From Isoetes taiwanensis (lineage: Eukaryota; Streptophyta; Lycopodiopsida; Isoetales; Isoetaceae): 64,000 bases of DNA. The notes under the pieces were generated by a model that did not search any database, had not been told where the DNA came from, and saw nothing but the letters and a program-made list of their open reading frames with translations. Positions within the stretch are counted from its first letter, which is position 1. Every line of letters begins with the position of its first letter. The translations under genes were made by a program, and so were the position numbers. Positions 21,017 through 33,286 of this stretch are shown one piece after another. Location of the stretch: contig JAJEKV010000033.1 in assembly GCA_021234155.1 (NCBI GenBank), positions 7,556,635-7,620,634 on the forward strand. The letters are read 5' to 3'.

Positions 21017-23986
21017 GCTGTGAAAGATCTTACCTTGGACTTGTTAATCGAAGATGCAAGAAAAAAGCTTGTAATTTTTAAGGATTTGAAGATGGTTGAT
21101 TTTGCACCTCAGTTAATGGAGGGCAGCCAAAATGGAATAGATATGTCTTGTGCAGGTTTTGGTTGGAATATGGCTTCATACAAGAGTTTGTTGGAAAGTG
21201 GACTTGAAGATACCCAAGCGCTAGCAGAGGGAATATCAATTGTACGTCGAAATATGTATAATCAAAATGTGATTGCTTCTGTAAGGATTAAGAAGGAGAA
21301 AAAACAACAAAGTAAAGTTAAGTTTCAAAAGCCCGCAAAAATCCTGCAGACAAGCAGACAATTGGAGACTAAGGATGTTTATGGTACAATGACCAAAAGG
21401 GATGTAGTGGAAGATGCTGCAAATTTAGCTATAGTGGACCAAATGGAGGATGTTGATGATACAGAAGAAAAGGCTTCAAAGGGATATACATTTTCTGAAG
21501 ATGGCCAATTGAAACAAGTTCAAGAAGCTGACAAAGTACTCCAAAGCTATCAAAAGTGGTACCCTTTAGGATTGGATGGCACTATGAGCATTCACGTGAA
21601 TAGGTTAAGGCTTTGCACTGGAAAAGCTGCAAAATACAATCATCGTGCATATAACAAGCAGCATATGGAAGAAATCATGATGTCTATGATGGATTGTCCA
21701 TGCAGAAATCCAGCACCTGCAGATGTGCTTCCATTTAACAAGAATACAGGAGATCCAATAATTTGGAACACCAAGAAGGAGTTGAATGATCCAAATATTT
21801 TGTTTTATGTTATAGAAGGACAACACTCAGCCATGGCCGCTCAGTTATTACTCAAACTACCTTCTGGAGTTCAGGGAGCAGAGGATTTAAAAAAGCTTTA
21901 TGAGAAGAGGAAGTGTCGGGTATTATCAGGGGAAACAAAAAGCAGTACTTTGGCATTGTTGAGTCATGTCCAAAATAACATCAATGGGTGCTTTTTTGCT
22001 TAACCTACCCAACTTTTTGAAGTTATAGCACCTTACCAGCACCTAAATTAACGAGCACGGACGGGCTGGGACGGGCTCATGAAGGGCTCGTGACGGGCTC
22101 ATGATGGGCTCTGACGGGCTCGGACGGGCTCATGATGGGTTCTGACGGCTTCAATTCCGACGGTCATCATCATAGAATTTTCGTAAACATCATAGAATCA
22201 CTGCGGTCATCATCATTCGAGCTCTTGAACAAACTTATCTCCCAAGCTTTTTGTATTTGTACTCTGTTTTTCTTCCTTTGCAATTCCGGCAGCTCTTTTG
22301 CAACTATACCATGAGTTCACCCCAGGCGCTTGAGGTATCGCATTTTTTGCTATCTTTTTTTAGAAAATGTTTGTGCTTCAGCAAATTTATAACATAAAAG
22401 TACTCAAATGTAAAGTGGTTTTACTTGTTTTATTATATTTCAGCTGAAGCCAGCAAGAAGAACAAGATGAATTTCTTTGAGTTTCGGAAAGTGGAGTCGT
22501 CTGGAAGAAAGCCAAGCCAAATCAAGGCAAAAGAAGTATCAAATGCTGAATTTTTATCAGTTTTTGAAGTTCCTTTGAGGTCCGGGAAGATCAACATCAA
22601 GGAAATCAAGCCTGAATTCGAGCAGAAGTTCAATGAACTCCTTCGAAAAGTATACCAGAATGGCCCTACCAACAATGAAGTGAGGACTCGTTTTGCAAGA
22701 GCATTTGTATGGCAGAACACCCCTAAGGCTTTGGGTGACCTAAAAATTACAAGGTAAATTGGGCATCTTTAGCAGCAGACTCTCCCGCATTTTTTCGTAG
22801 TTCATAAGAGTAAAGATCATGAAGTAAATTGTTTTGAAGTTAACCTCAATGTGATTATCAATCACATTAGAAGCTTGTCGAAATGCAAAAAAAAAGTCAA
22901 GAAGAAATTAAAGGAAAAAGGCAGCTTTGTTGAAGAAGGTAGGTGCAAAGGTGCAAAGTCTGTGAAGCTACTTGCACTTTATTGTACAAGCAAAATTTCA
23001 GAGAAGAGAGAATCTATCAAACTTTACAAAGGCAGATTTGCCTAACAACCAAGCTTTGGTTGCATACTTGAAGAAAGATGAAGCAAGTTTAATGGCTTTA
23101 CTTTTCTGAAACTATTGGGAGTGCTAATGTTTCTGATGCAGAAAAGTTGAAGGAAGAAATCAAATCCTTGGAAGTGAATATTGAAGCATATGGCCATAGG
23201 ATGGAGTTTTGGAATGCAAAGTCCAAACACATATCTGCTATGCAGATTTCAGCCAAAGGTAAGAAGGAACTCAAAGTTCACATGGGTGTTTATGATCTGC
23301 CTCGAGATCAATTTTTGAAAGATGTGAAGGTTGTGGTTTGAGTTTTAGCTCGATTCTGCTTTTCTTATCAAGTTATCATGTGATCATAAATTTCATGTTC
23401 TTCGCTTTGGTTCGTCTTGGATACTATGCATTGTACAGTGGCAGGTTGTGGGGTAGAAGTGCCTGACAAGCTTGAGCAAGAACTTGGTTACTTTAAAGCA
23501 GATGAAGATGAAGTAACCGAGGAGTATGAAGAGTCTTCTGATGAAGATGTGAAGGTGACAAAGGTCACAAAGGTGAAAGGAAAAGGTAAAGACATGGGTG
23601 AGGATTCTAACTCTGTTGCAACTGAGTATGACAAACCTATTTCCAAAGATTTTGTTGCTAAGAGGAAAGGCAAGAAGAAGATTCTTAGGAGCAAAGAACA
23701 AGAAAGCAAGATCGGGAAGTCGGGCCAAGTCCTAAGATCAGAAACTAGTCCTGAACGTGAGATCCCAACAACTCCTGTTACACCAGGTTCTCCACTTGCT
23801 TCTCCTGTTACACATGCTTCTCCTGTTACACCTGCTTCTCCAGTTACAGCTCCAACACATGAAGAGCCTACTCCTTCAAAGTCACCATTCACAGATATCC
23901 AATCTGATGAGGAAGACCTCACTCTTGCAGAGAAGTTTATAAGGAAGCTGGATAAGCAGATTGCTAGCTTTGCAGGTTCAAGTTGA
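20915..23986 (+). pseudogene. Multi-exon gene with a ParB-like domain
   Basis: The first long frame, 20915-22003, has a lysine-rich middle, then a segment (residues about 225-320) resembling ParB/sulfiredoxin-type domains: a beta strand with MSIHVNRLRL, an asparagine-rich helix, and VIEGQHSAMAAQLLLK in place of the classical V(D/E)GxxR/H-xxAA motif. It stops at 22003 in a T-run. Later exon candidates are 22444-22753 (acceptor TATATTTCAG, donor AAG|GTAAAT), pieces around 22830-23340, and 23439-23986 (acceptor TTGTACAG). The last encodes an acidic then basic tail with PVTPASPVT repeats. ParB-like domains bind DNA and hydrolyse CTP or act as nucleases in bacteria; the role here is unknown. Confidence 0.5.
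22045..22150 (+). repeat. GACGGGCTC minisatellite
   Basis: Nine to ten imperfect copies of a 9-18-bp unit (GACGGGCTCATGATGGGCTC) lie between two exon candidates of the ParB-like gene. Confidence 0.8.
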
Positions 23987-24900
23987 AGTTTGGTTTTGAA
24001 ACAATCTCAATGTTAACTGCTCTGTCAGGTAAATTTTGAGTATGATCTGCAATTTTGTGAATATATGCAGGTCTCTCTAAGTTATTGAATATGTAAACTG
24101 CATGTTGAATATGTGACAGGTCTGCAATTTTTTGAATGTGACCATGTCTGTAACCACTTGAATATATGAACTTTGTGCTTCTTTAAAATTTTTGTATATT
24201 TTTTTTCTTCATTGGTTCAGTTCTCTTGTTTATGCAAAGTGTTTTGTACCTGTAACCAATTCTTACAATTCAAACGATATTCTGCAATACCACAGAAGAA
24301 TTAAAACAATTCAAATGATATTCACACAATTCAATTGATATTCTGCAATACCACATGCATACAGCTCAAATTCTATTTGCCCTTTCCCATAGTTTATGGC
24401 TTGCACACAATCTTAAAGATCATCAGAGACCATTCCAAGTGATTATACCACTAAAGAAAATTTGAACACTCTGTTGCAAATCTTAGCTCACTGCCCGGGT
24501 CATTGACCAATTTTTGACCTGGTCAATGACGATCTTTTGAAATAGCTAAGTGCATCTGACTTGAGAGAAAGTTTTATATCTACTTAAGTACATCTCTCAA
24601 GCATATAAACCAGCTGGATTCAACACGAAATACATTAAGACCTGCTAGCATTTGGCATTTGAAGTACACAGTCTTTTTCTGGAATTGGGAAACCAGTGCA
24701 AACTGTGTAACAGAGCTTCATTCTTGCAAGATCAAGGTATAGATTGGTTGCCATGTGCAACCTGGAGGTCCTGCACCAACTCAATTGAGGGATTACCAGG
24801 ATCTGCAACCAAATCTTACATTTCAAAATAAACCTGCAACTAGTTCTTACTATTCAAACTAGATTCTGCAATAGCAAAAAAAGAATGAAACTTTTCTTTA
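23987..24900. other. AT-rich intergenic segment inside element B
   Basis: No ORF of note. There are repeated phrases such as ACAATTCAAATGATATTC and TGCAATACCACA around 24250-24360. It lies tail to tail between the ParB-like gene (+) and the transposase (-), so it probably carries both 3' ends. Confidence 0.5.
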
Positions 24901-24973
24901 TTACTTGAATATGAATGTTACAATTGAATACAGTTTGGTTAGCACTAGCAATGCTTGTATGCTAGTAAAGAAT

Positions 24974-27900
24974 TCATTTGGTTCCATTTCTCATTGAAGA
25001 GCTCGGTGCAGGCTCATCCTCATCTACTAAGCTATCTGCATAAAGACTACTCTTGTGCTCCAAAACTCGATCTAAAAGATGATCATGAACATCCTTTGGA
25101 AGTTTGTATATGTTTTCACTTACAGGCACCATATCAAAGCAACACGACATGACCAAGTGGCTGTATGCATTGCACTCTGGTGCATCTTCAAGCAATTCAA
25201 ATTCACTACCTCCTAAAAACTTATAATACTTACCTGAGAGGACCACTTCTCTTCTAGCAAATTTAGCACCCCATGCATCTTTAAAGGCCCTCTCTACAAT
25301 GTGTTTAGGCTTAGTGCATTTGATGATGTAGAAGTCTACCTGTTCCTTGTTGTTGGCCTCAGATGGTACTGCAAAATTATCCCCAACATCAACTACATCA
25401 GAAACCCATTCATGATCCCCTTCATAGATAGGACCCTGTAATGTTTCCAGCTCGTCTTCAGCACCTGGAATTAGTTCAGAATAAACCCAAGATCCTATTC
25501 TGCTTTTGTTTATGCACTTCCCAAACTTTCCTGCCCAACAGTAATTACAGAAGCAACTGAAATCCATATGAGCAACCTGAGTAGGGTCATTGGAATGCAC
25601 AGGTCTGATACAATGCAACTTTCTGGAACCTGTTAATGTCTTACAATCATGACTGTCACTTCTATCAACCTCATTGATAGCTATCTCCCAAAAATATCTG
25701 CAAAAGGAATCATGTAAAATAACATGCAATGCAAACAACATGTAAAACCGAACCATCGTGGTACCGCAAGGATGATCTCCTTCATTGTCACAACCGACTT
25801 AAAATGTGCTCTCGAAAAACACAACCGCATCATGTGCATTCCTTAGTGGTAATGAATTCCTCTTCAACATCTCATGTGTGAGGGCTCTTTTTATTACAAA
25901 GACCAAAGACCATCATGCTCACCGCAAGGATTGATTACGTAATTTTAAAGAAATGCCAATTAAAAAGAACCAATAGACTAAAATAAAAGTAATTACCTTT
26001 GCCATGATATGATGCAAAAGAAATTCCGGTGTATTGGTTTTCCAAAGGTTTTGAAAGAACCCGCCTAGGAAGTAGAACATCCTTGCTCCTTTAAATTGAT
26101 GGGAACATCCATCAGACCACATGACATGATTCTTGTAATGGACACCCTTGTCAAAAAGGAAAACTACATGTTTTTGCAAACAATGTTGAACTAAGAGTAC
26201 ATCATGTTCTCTATCATCACTTATGTAAAAATGTGTTTCCTTAATGATCTTTCTATTCTCGTTCGTAGAAGGTGGAGCATGCCTATATGTGATGTGCACC
26301 AAAATGGTGCATTGGTCATTCCTCCAATGCAAGCTTTGTATTTCTTGTTGGATTTTGAAGGTGTAGTTCTCTGCAAAGTCAATCATCTGAAACTCTAGTG
26401 TCCTTTGGAAAAGCCGCCAAACACTCCCTAAACTTTTTTTGCTTGCCATCCGGCTTCATAATTATGAGGGATGAATGGAATGAGGAAGGTATCAGCAAAT
26501 TGGAACAACTCTCATCATTGGTGTCGCCTTGTAAACAAGCTTGTTGACAGGTTTGGGAGCTTCCTACAAAAGAAGAAAAACATATATCAAGCATTACCAC
26601 CTTTTTGGATTTAACATTTCAAGTTACTTGTAATACCTTCTTCTTAGCCTTCGGATCTTCTTTCTGACCTGAATTCTCATCAACAGTCTTACCAGCACCA
26701 CCTTTCTTCTCGTCACGAATTCTCAAAGCCAGCTAGCCTTGCCAAAGACCACCTTTCTTCCGACCAAAGATCGTTCTTCCCTGCAGTCTTCTCAGCAGCT
26801 CCTTTCTTCTTAACAAGTTTTTCCTTCTCACCAACCTTCTTAAGATGCTCTTCATCTATGCTCTGTCCCATTTTAACTATTGCTATAAGAATGGCAATTG
26901 GCAATACCAAACTCTATTAACATTATTTCATCATTAGAAAGCAGAATGTTACCTTGTCCTCCTCATAAACCTGTTATGTTCAAAAGAAGAATTTGAGCTG
27001 AAAAGAATATCTCATTTAAGAATAACAATTTGAATTACCTTATCAAATGTCTTCCAATCTACTTGATGGTTCAACTTGTAATCTCTTTCTTTTGGACAAG
27101 TTGGCACTTTGTTTTTTCCACAAGCCTTGCATTTAAGCAGCAGACAATTATGTTGATGCCACTCTTCTGATTCATCCTTAGGACATACCAAAGATCTCCA
27201 AAGCTCAGAGGTTGAAGCATATGTAGCTTTAGATGCATTGCAGGTTGGTCCTATACCACATACATCACAATTGCATGTGCAATTTGGCCCATGGAGGTCC
27301 TGATCTAATCTTACTTTGTTTATGGCCTGTCTCACAAAGTCAACTCTCAAATGGTAGATACAGCAGCAAGTCTCTCTATCTTTTACCTTCCTGACATATG
27401 GAGGCTTTAGAGCATGGAATGCTGTAAATGATATTTGAAAGTATGGATATTGCCTTTCAAATCGTTGGAAGAAAACTTGCTGCAGAAACAGCAACAACAT
27501 ATCAACAACCTTAAGTTGAAAATCTTAAACCTTAACAATTTGAAAACAAATTGCTTTAAAATTACCTGTGTCTCTTCAAGAAAGTGTAGTGCATGCAATA
27601 TCTTCTTTCCAGAAGTGGCTTTTATCTTGATGACATGTTTCTTACATGGGGAAACTCTTGTATTGTGTCTCCAAAAATCCACCACTAGTTTTCTCTCGTC
27701 ATAAGAGAGTTTGTCACATCTAATCTTATTTTTGAACATGGACCATGGACCCTCACCAAGTTCAGCATCTACTCTTCTTCTTACAGCAGTTGTGACAATC
27801 TTTCTGTTCAGGCATAGAGTTCTGGAGAAAGCTGATTTGTTAATATTGGTATTGACAGCATAAACCATGGCAGCATTTCTTGCCCTCTTAATATCTGTTT

Positions 27901-28695
27901 TCTTCTCATTCTTATGATCTGCAAAAGAGTTCTTTAAATTCTCCACAATTTTCTTCATTACAGATTCATCCTTGGAGTTAGGAACAACAAGTTCAGGTAG
28001 CCACTTTGCAGCAGACTTAATTATCTCTTTCCTATCCCTACAACTTGCATTACCAAGAACCTTTTTCACCTTCACTGCAACCTTTTTTGATAGCATTCTC
28101 TTCTTCCATGTGCTTAGATCACCTTGGAGCAATGCTTCTTCATCTGCTGCAATTTCCCTTTCCCTCTTAAGCTCTCTCTCTTTTCTCCTTAACTCAGCTC
28201 TATACCTTCTAAAAGCATGACAATCTGCTAGAAAAAAAGAATCTGAAATGAAAAAAGTCAAAGAAACCTTCAAATCATGCAAACCTTGCTTACCTTGAAA
28301 ATGAGGTTGATCATGACATTGGGTTCCTTGTGTATTATCTTGGTGACACCCTTCATAACAAGAAAGACAACAAAGATTAGCAAAAAAGAAAAGTTCAAAG
28401 TAAATTCAAGGAATCCAATTCCTTGAATCGACTTAAAGAAGGTTGCACACCTTCTTCACTTTGGACATCTTGAGTTCCCCCCTGGCGCCACCCTTCAGAC
28501 TCTTGGAAATCACCTTTATGGTAAGAAGGTTGCAAATCTTCATGAAATGCAGACTCTTCATTGTCTCCATAAGGTCTGGATTGTGACAAGAAACATTTTC
28601 TAGAATTAAAGCAAACATCAACAAATAAGGAAAGAAATCAACAACAAATATGTAAGTTCAAAATTACCCGAATCTATAGGAATTGATGTAGCCAT
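24974..28695 (-). pseudogene. Element B transposase, DFAENY family, multi-exon
   Basis: Read right to left: start ATG at 28695 (MATSIPIDSG, donor GTAATT). Next come a Ser/Glu-rich exon (28389-28600), a basic coiled segment with RAELRRKERELKRERE (from 28240), and a helix-rich region. Then a Cys/His domain (27012-27500: RETCCCIYH, CNCDVCG, CKACGK). The core follows in 25919-26449 with DFAENYTFK, EIQSLHW, ISDDREHD and WSDGCSHQFKG, then GEHDG near 25905. The C-terminal FWEIAINEVDRS and FCNYC domain (24974-25690) ends it. The conserved D (DFAENY), D (SDG) and E/D (GEHDG) suggest a DDE-type catalytic triad. An in-frame TAA near 25805 and a frame break near 25890 inactivate it. Element A encodes a homologue. 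Confidence 0.8.
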
Positions 28696-29399
28696 ATGTA
28701 ACGATCTTGTCCAAGCTTCTTTTCAGTTCAAAGCAAACTTATAGATTAATATGCATTTCAGCATACATGAAAATGAAATGCATCATGATCCTCAATTACC
28801 ATGGTAAATATCTAGCACAAATTCGCTTGACCGTTTTGAATCAAGACTTGCGGATTGTCGACAAATTGCATCAGCAATTCGGGAACAACCGCCAAAAAAT
28901 TTTTCACCGACTCGAAAACTTGGAGGCTAGATAGCAGTTTTGCAACATCAAAATTAACTTGATTCTTGCACACGATGCACGAAAAGCTTCTCTCCATTCC
29001 GCCATATAGATGTAATTGGAGAAATCTAGCAAAAAAAGAAATTCATGGTAGTTATACTCAAGAACTTCAAAACCGCCAAATTTACTTTCAAATTGCTTGT
29101 AGAACATGGCGCCATCACCTCGCGCACCAGCAAAGAAGACGGATCAACAACCCGCACGGATTTTTGAAGTGGCAATTTCACGGGCTTCGGATCGACCAAC
29201 GTAATTTGGCGCCCAGGAGGAAATGGCGGGTGAAGTGCTATGACGAGCGAAAAAAATTTCACTTGACGGGTCCAGCACCCGACCAGCACAAGCGTCGCCC
29301 ACATAAAAAGTTGAGTACCTTAATAAAAAACACACCCCAATATTGTTTCAAATTTTGAAAGGTACTTTCTTTTTTATTCTCTTCACACAAAGTTCCTCT

Positions 29400-32128
29400 A
29401 CTAATATAATTCTTATGATCTTGTATTGTAGCCCATATGTTGATCAGTTAAAGCATGCAAGAAGCCAATGGATCTCACTTGGAAGACCAGAGAGGACACC
29501 CGGTAACTCTGGAAAAAGTAGCGCTTGGCAGGTGAGTATCTATGCCATTATTTTTCATCTATGTATTTTTGGTTTGTATTATTGAATCTTACTCATGACC
29601 ATAGGAATTTGAGGAGTTAGTCAAGTTTACTATAACAGGGAAAGGGATAAAGAGAAATGAATAAAGTAAACAGAGGTTGAGTGAACATTATGAATTCATC
29701 ACACTTTGTGACAAGGCTTGGAAGAATTGGAACACTATTTGGGATAGATGGATGGAAAAGAAATTGAATGATTCAACAGGAAATCCACCTGAAAATCCAA
29801 AATTGGACATTTTCAACATCCCATTTATGAGAAAGGTGCAAGGACTAGGCACCGCTGATATGATTGAGCTTACAGAAAGAATACTAAGTGGTGAAGTATT
29901 GTTGAGAAAAAAAAGAAAAAAGGCATGATCTTATGGATTTAGATGATTGTGCAGCTTCCTATAAGAAAAAACGGGCAATGAAACATGGTGTCACCCAATT
30001 TATCAATACTGTGAAAAACTTAGATGCTGATTATGCAGAACATGCAATGGCCTTTAACATCAATGATGAAGATCTCCAAGTTTTTATCTCTATGTCGTCG
30101 AGTTATCTCTCTTCCTTTCATCAAAAGAACAAAAAGACTGATGATTTGCCAGAAACAGTTAAAGAAATACTGAGGAGTAAAATGGGAATAGAAACTCGAA
30201 AGTTTGACCCCAAAGATGTGAATTACTTTGAGTTATCCATAGGCTGTAAAGGTTTTGGTGGTAGGAATCTTCCAAAAGCACCTACTAGTTTATTTGCTCT
30301 TGATTTGTATTCCACTGGAAGTAAAATAACGTGGGATGCAAATGATTTTGAGCAATTTTGGAGGAAATGCTCAGATATGACATTGCTAAGCAAGTATACA
30401 GTGTGTATCCTATCTCCAATGGGTCCCCAATATTGTGTAGCAGTCTCATCAGCTAATTCAATAGAAGGGGATAAGCAAATTGTGAATGGTATATATGAAC
30501 ATCAAGTGATATCAAAATCAGAGATTATCCCGTTAACTGGTATTTCCTATCTTCTGATAGTTATGATTTCAAAACCTGGGACGTGTGTTGTAGAATCTAA
30601 ACAGTGTTATCTTCGAAGAAGTCCCATTGAAGTCTGCTATACTATTGATAAGAAATTGAATTGTGATTGGGAGCCAAACAGTTATGTATCTGAAAAGCCT
30701 TCCTATTCTGATGTGGGTTTGAATGGAGGACCTGTTAATGTAGTTCCAGTAAGACCACAAGTTGCAAAGTATCTGATAGACTCATTTTGTGAAGAACGGA
30801 CTATGATATGTGAATGGTATCTTCATGGTACACTTGCTCAAGCAGCTATATGCTTTGGATATAAAGCTATTTCCATCGTAGCCGGAGAGTCAGAGAAGAT
30901 ATTTTGTGACAAGTTTTTATATAATGTTGTGAACTTTGTTAAAAGAAAGAAGGAAGCTAAGGAAGTGGAAATTGAAGAAGAACAGGATGAACATCAGAAT
31001 AGTGGTGATGAAGACACCGATGAAAATGATGAGTGTTCATTAGAGGATAACAATCAAGGAGCTGTCTTACCGAAACCACTCGATAACAATGCAAAAGAAG
31101 CAGCTCTCTTGTTTGCTAGACAACAAACTGTGTAAGCATCTTCTCTTGCCCCTTCCCATAGTGTTTTCCTCCATTCTTCCTCCTCTTATCATTCATTCAT
31201 CCTTTTCTCCTCTTCCTTCATTGATTTATTTTAAACTATTGACTAACCAATATGTATAGTAACTTATCTCATTTTGCTTCTCTAGGTTGGAATCTGAAAA
31301 AGATCCTAAAGACCTTCAAGAATCTAGAGATAATGTCACTGAAGATGATGTAGAAGATATACTTTGCATTGAGTTGGACCATGTCAATGGGAATGAAATG
31401 GGCAATATTGAGGAAATTGAGAATGGTATCGACAAGATAGACAATATAGATGGAGGCAACTATAGACAAGAAGAATGTACTGTTACTACTAACCCATTTG
31501 TTCGTAGGAAGCTGTTAATATTGGAAGTTAATGGAGTTCTTTTGTATTCATGTCAGAAAGGACAAAGCTTCAGAGATACCAAGCAAGCAGTACCAATCGA
31601 AACAGAGACAAACTATATATTTCTTCGTCCTAGAGTACATGAGTTCATTCAGTCATGCTTATTTGGTCAGTTCGAGACTTGGAAAGTATCAGGTTAGCTT
31701 TGGGCAAATTTCTCCCGGCTTTGATTATGCAATCTTTTGTGTTTATTTGGTCCCAACTTGAGTGTGTTGAGTCCAGCATTAAGCTCAAGGATGGAAAAAA
31801 ATCTTTGTTTTTAAAGAGCTTAGAGAAGGTATATGACAAGTACTTTGGAAAATATGACTCAGAGAATACATTTATACTTGATAGCAATGCTTACAAGTGC
31901 TATTACAACTTGAATAATGCTTGGTTTGCAGAACCGTACTTGGTATCTAATCATATGACAGATGATTATTTGATGAGCAAATTATTTCCTAAGTTGGAGA
32001 TTGTAAGTGCATCATACAATCTTGTGGAGGTTTTACAATCTTTCCCAGAAATGACAAAGATAAGCGATGATGACTCGCAAGTGATAAAGATCTTGGATAG
32101 AAGGTTCTTTAATACGGAGTTGGATTAA
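29400..32128 (+). pseudogene. Large cargo gene: methyltransferase-like middle and FCP1/NLI-type phosphatase-like C-terminus
   Basis: Exon 1 ends at 29531 (donor GTGAGT) and exon 2 starts at 29605. One TAA near 29660 and a one-base shift in an A-run near 29920 break exon 2, which continues openly to 31131. The intron 31132-31285 is a clean GTAAGC...CTCTAG. The middle part has RPQVAKYLIDSF and HGTLAQAAICFGYKAISI, which recalls degenerate DNA N6/N4 methyltransferases, but no DPPY motif is visible. The tail has LLILEVNGVLLY, FLRPRVHEFIQSC, IRLALGKFLP and the K...FILDSNAYKCYYN block of FCP1/NLI-interacting-factor phosphatases. The nucleophile motif reads EVNG rather than DLNG/DxDxT, so catalysis is doubtful. 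A small deletion shifts frame near 31670. Confidence 0.55.
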
Positions 32129-32395
32129 TTCCTATTGAATATGGAGATTCAAATTGTATATTCTATAAATTAATGGACTAAGTTCAGTGCATTCTACTAT
32201 TTCTCTTTTTTATCTTGGAAACTAATTCTCTATTTCATATATCTCTATGTTTTTCATAAAAATGTTGCCATGGCTAGAAGTATGATTGCTTCAAAGTTGT
32301 TAGCCTTGTATTTAAGTATTGTACAACTATTTTTAATGACATGCATATTACAATGTATAACTCGGGAGTTAAATAAAAAGAAAATGGGAAGTGGG
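32129..32395. other. Right subterminal region of element B
   Basis: AT-rich, no gene. It lies between the last exon and the terminal repeat. Confidence 0.6.
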
Positions 32396-32423
32396 TATCT
32401 CTCAATTTAATAGCATATGTCTT
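32396..32423 (-). repeat. Element B right terminal inverted repeat
   Basis: Reverse complement of 18898-18925 with one mismatch. TAAC duplication follows at 32424-32427. Confidence 0.93.
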
Positions 32424-32427
32424 TAAC

Positions 32428-33286
32428 TTTAACAATTTAAAACTACCTATTATTGCAAAGGATTCACAAGTGATACAGAAAACCACATTCTGATTCTTGT
32501 CATATCTCATCCATTCCCAAGTTTTAACCACTTAAACATCACTTTATGGTTGGAATCTCTTTCTTCCTCATTTCCACTTTCATCTTCTTGCTATCTAAAC
32601 CATTCTTCTCTCTGTTTATCTTCTTGAATATATGCAGCAAATTTGGCCAAGAATTCATCTACTAATCTTTCTCTTACCTCCTTTCTCCTATATGGCTGCT
32701 AAACCTGAATGTGTCATGTATAAATAAATATTAGAGCAGAACTTTAAAGAAAATGAAGAATAGGAAATAGAAACTTACTTGTATAAAGAAAGAATATCTT
32801 TGATTGGAAGTAGAGCACTAATGTAGATATGCATGTACAGAATGGCTTCCACTTGTGATGTCTTAGAAGAGCACAGTTGCACCTTCACACTCACCGTTAT
32901 TGCTCCCAAATGACTACAATTAAGTCCTCCCGCCAAATTCATATTGCCTTAAATAAGAGCATTAATCCTCAAAAATCATACCTCTAAAATCATGTGCTGT
33001 GACAGTGGTAGTGCCAGATGTATGGAGCCCAGAGCCACCAACAAGGCAACCGCATTCTCATAACTCTTCAATTCAATGCACTGCAACTGAATCATATGCT
33101 AAATGCTATCTATAGATCTACAATCTGCTATTGCAAATCTACTTTGCCTTTGTCGCCATCCACACCCAGGCCTGGCCAGGCTAGGGCATGGCCTTCGCCT
33201 TCCCAAAATGACCTTCGGCCAGATTCTTTTTTAGTGTAAACTGTATTAAAAAAATTCACAATATTCAATGTTTTTCCATTTAGTAT
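32428..33286. repeat. Repeat X, second copy, right part
   Basis: Collinear with 5338-6200, including the CCAGGCCTGGCC stretch and the AT-rich tail. It is cut at 33286 by the Tat-like LTR. Confidence 0.85.

Larger units (their letters stand above)
18898..32423. mobile_element. Element B: 13.5-kb DNA transposon with multiple cargo genes
   Basis: The termini are inverted repeats of 28 bp with one mismatch (left AAGACATATGCTATTAAA..., right the reverse complement ending GCATATGTCTT). They are flanked by the 4-bp duplication TAAC at 18894-18897 and 32424-32427. The paralogous site at 5334-5337 holds one TAAC and no insertion, which proves the borders. Inside are four divergent transcription units: a DUF7869-like gene (-), a ParB-like gene (+), a DFAENY transposase (-) and a gene with an FCP1/NLI-type fold (+). 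I cannot assign it to a named superfamily. The 4-bp duplication is the same length as that of element A, which encodes a related transposase. Confidence 0.93.

Noticed and set aside
20915-32128. Integrated giant-virus segment explaining the ParB-like, phosphatase-like and methylase-like genes
   Set aside because: The genes have introns and lie within precise TIRs with a 4-bp duplication and an empty site, so a transposon explains them better.
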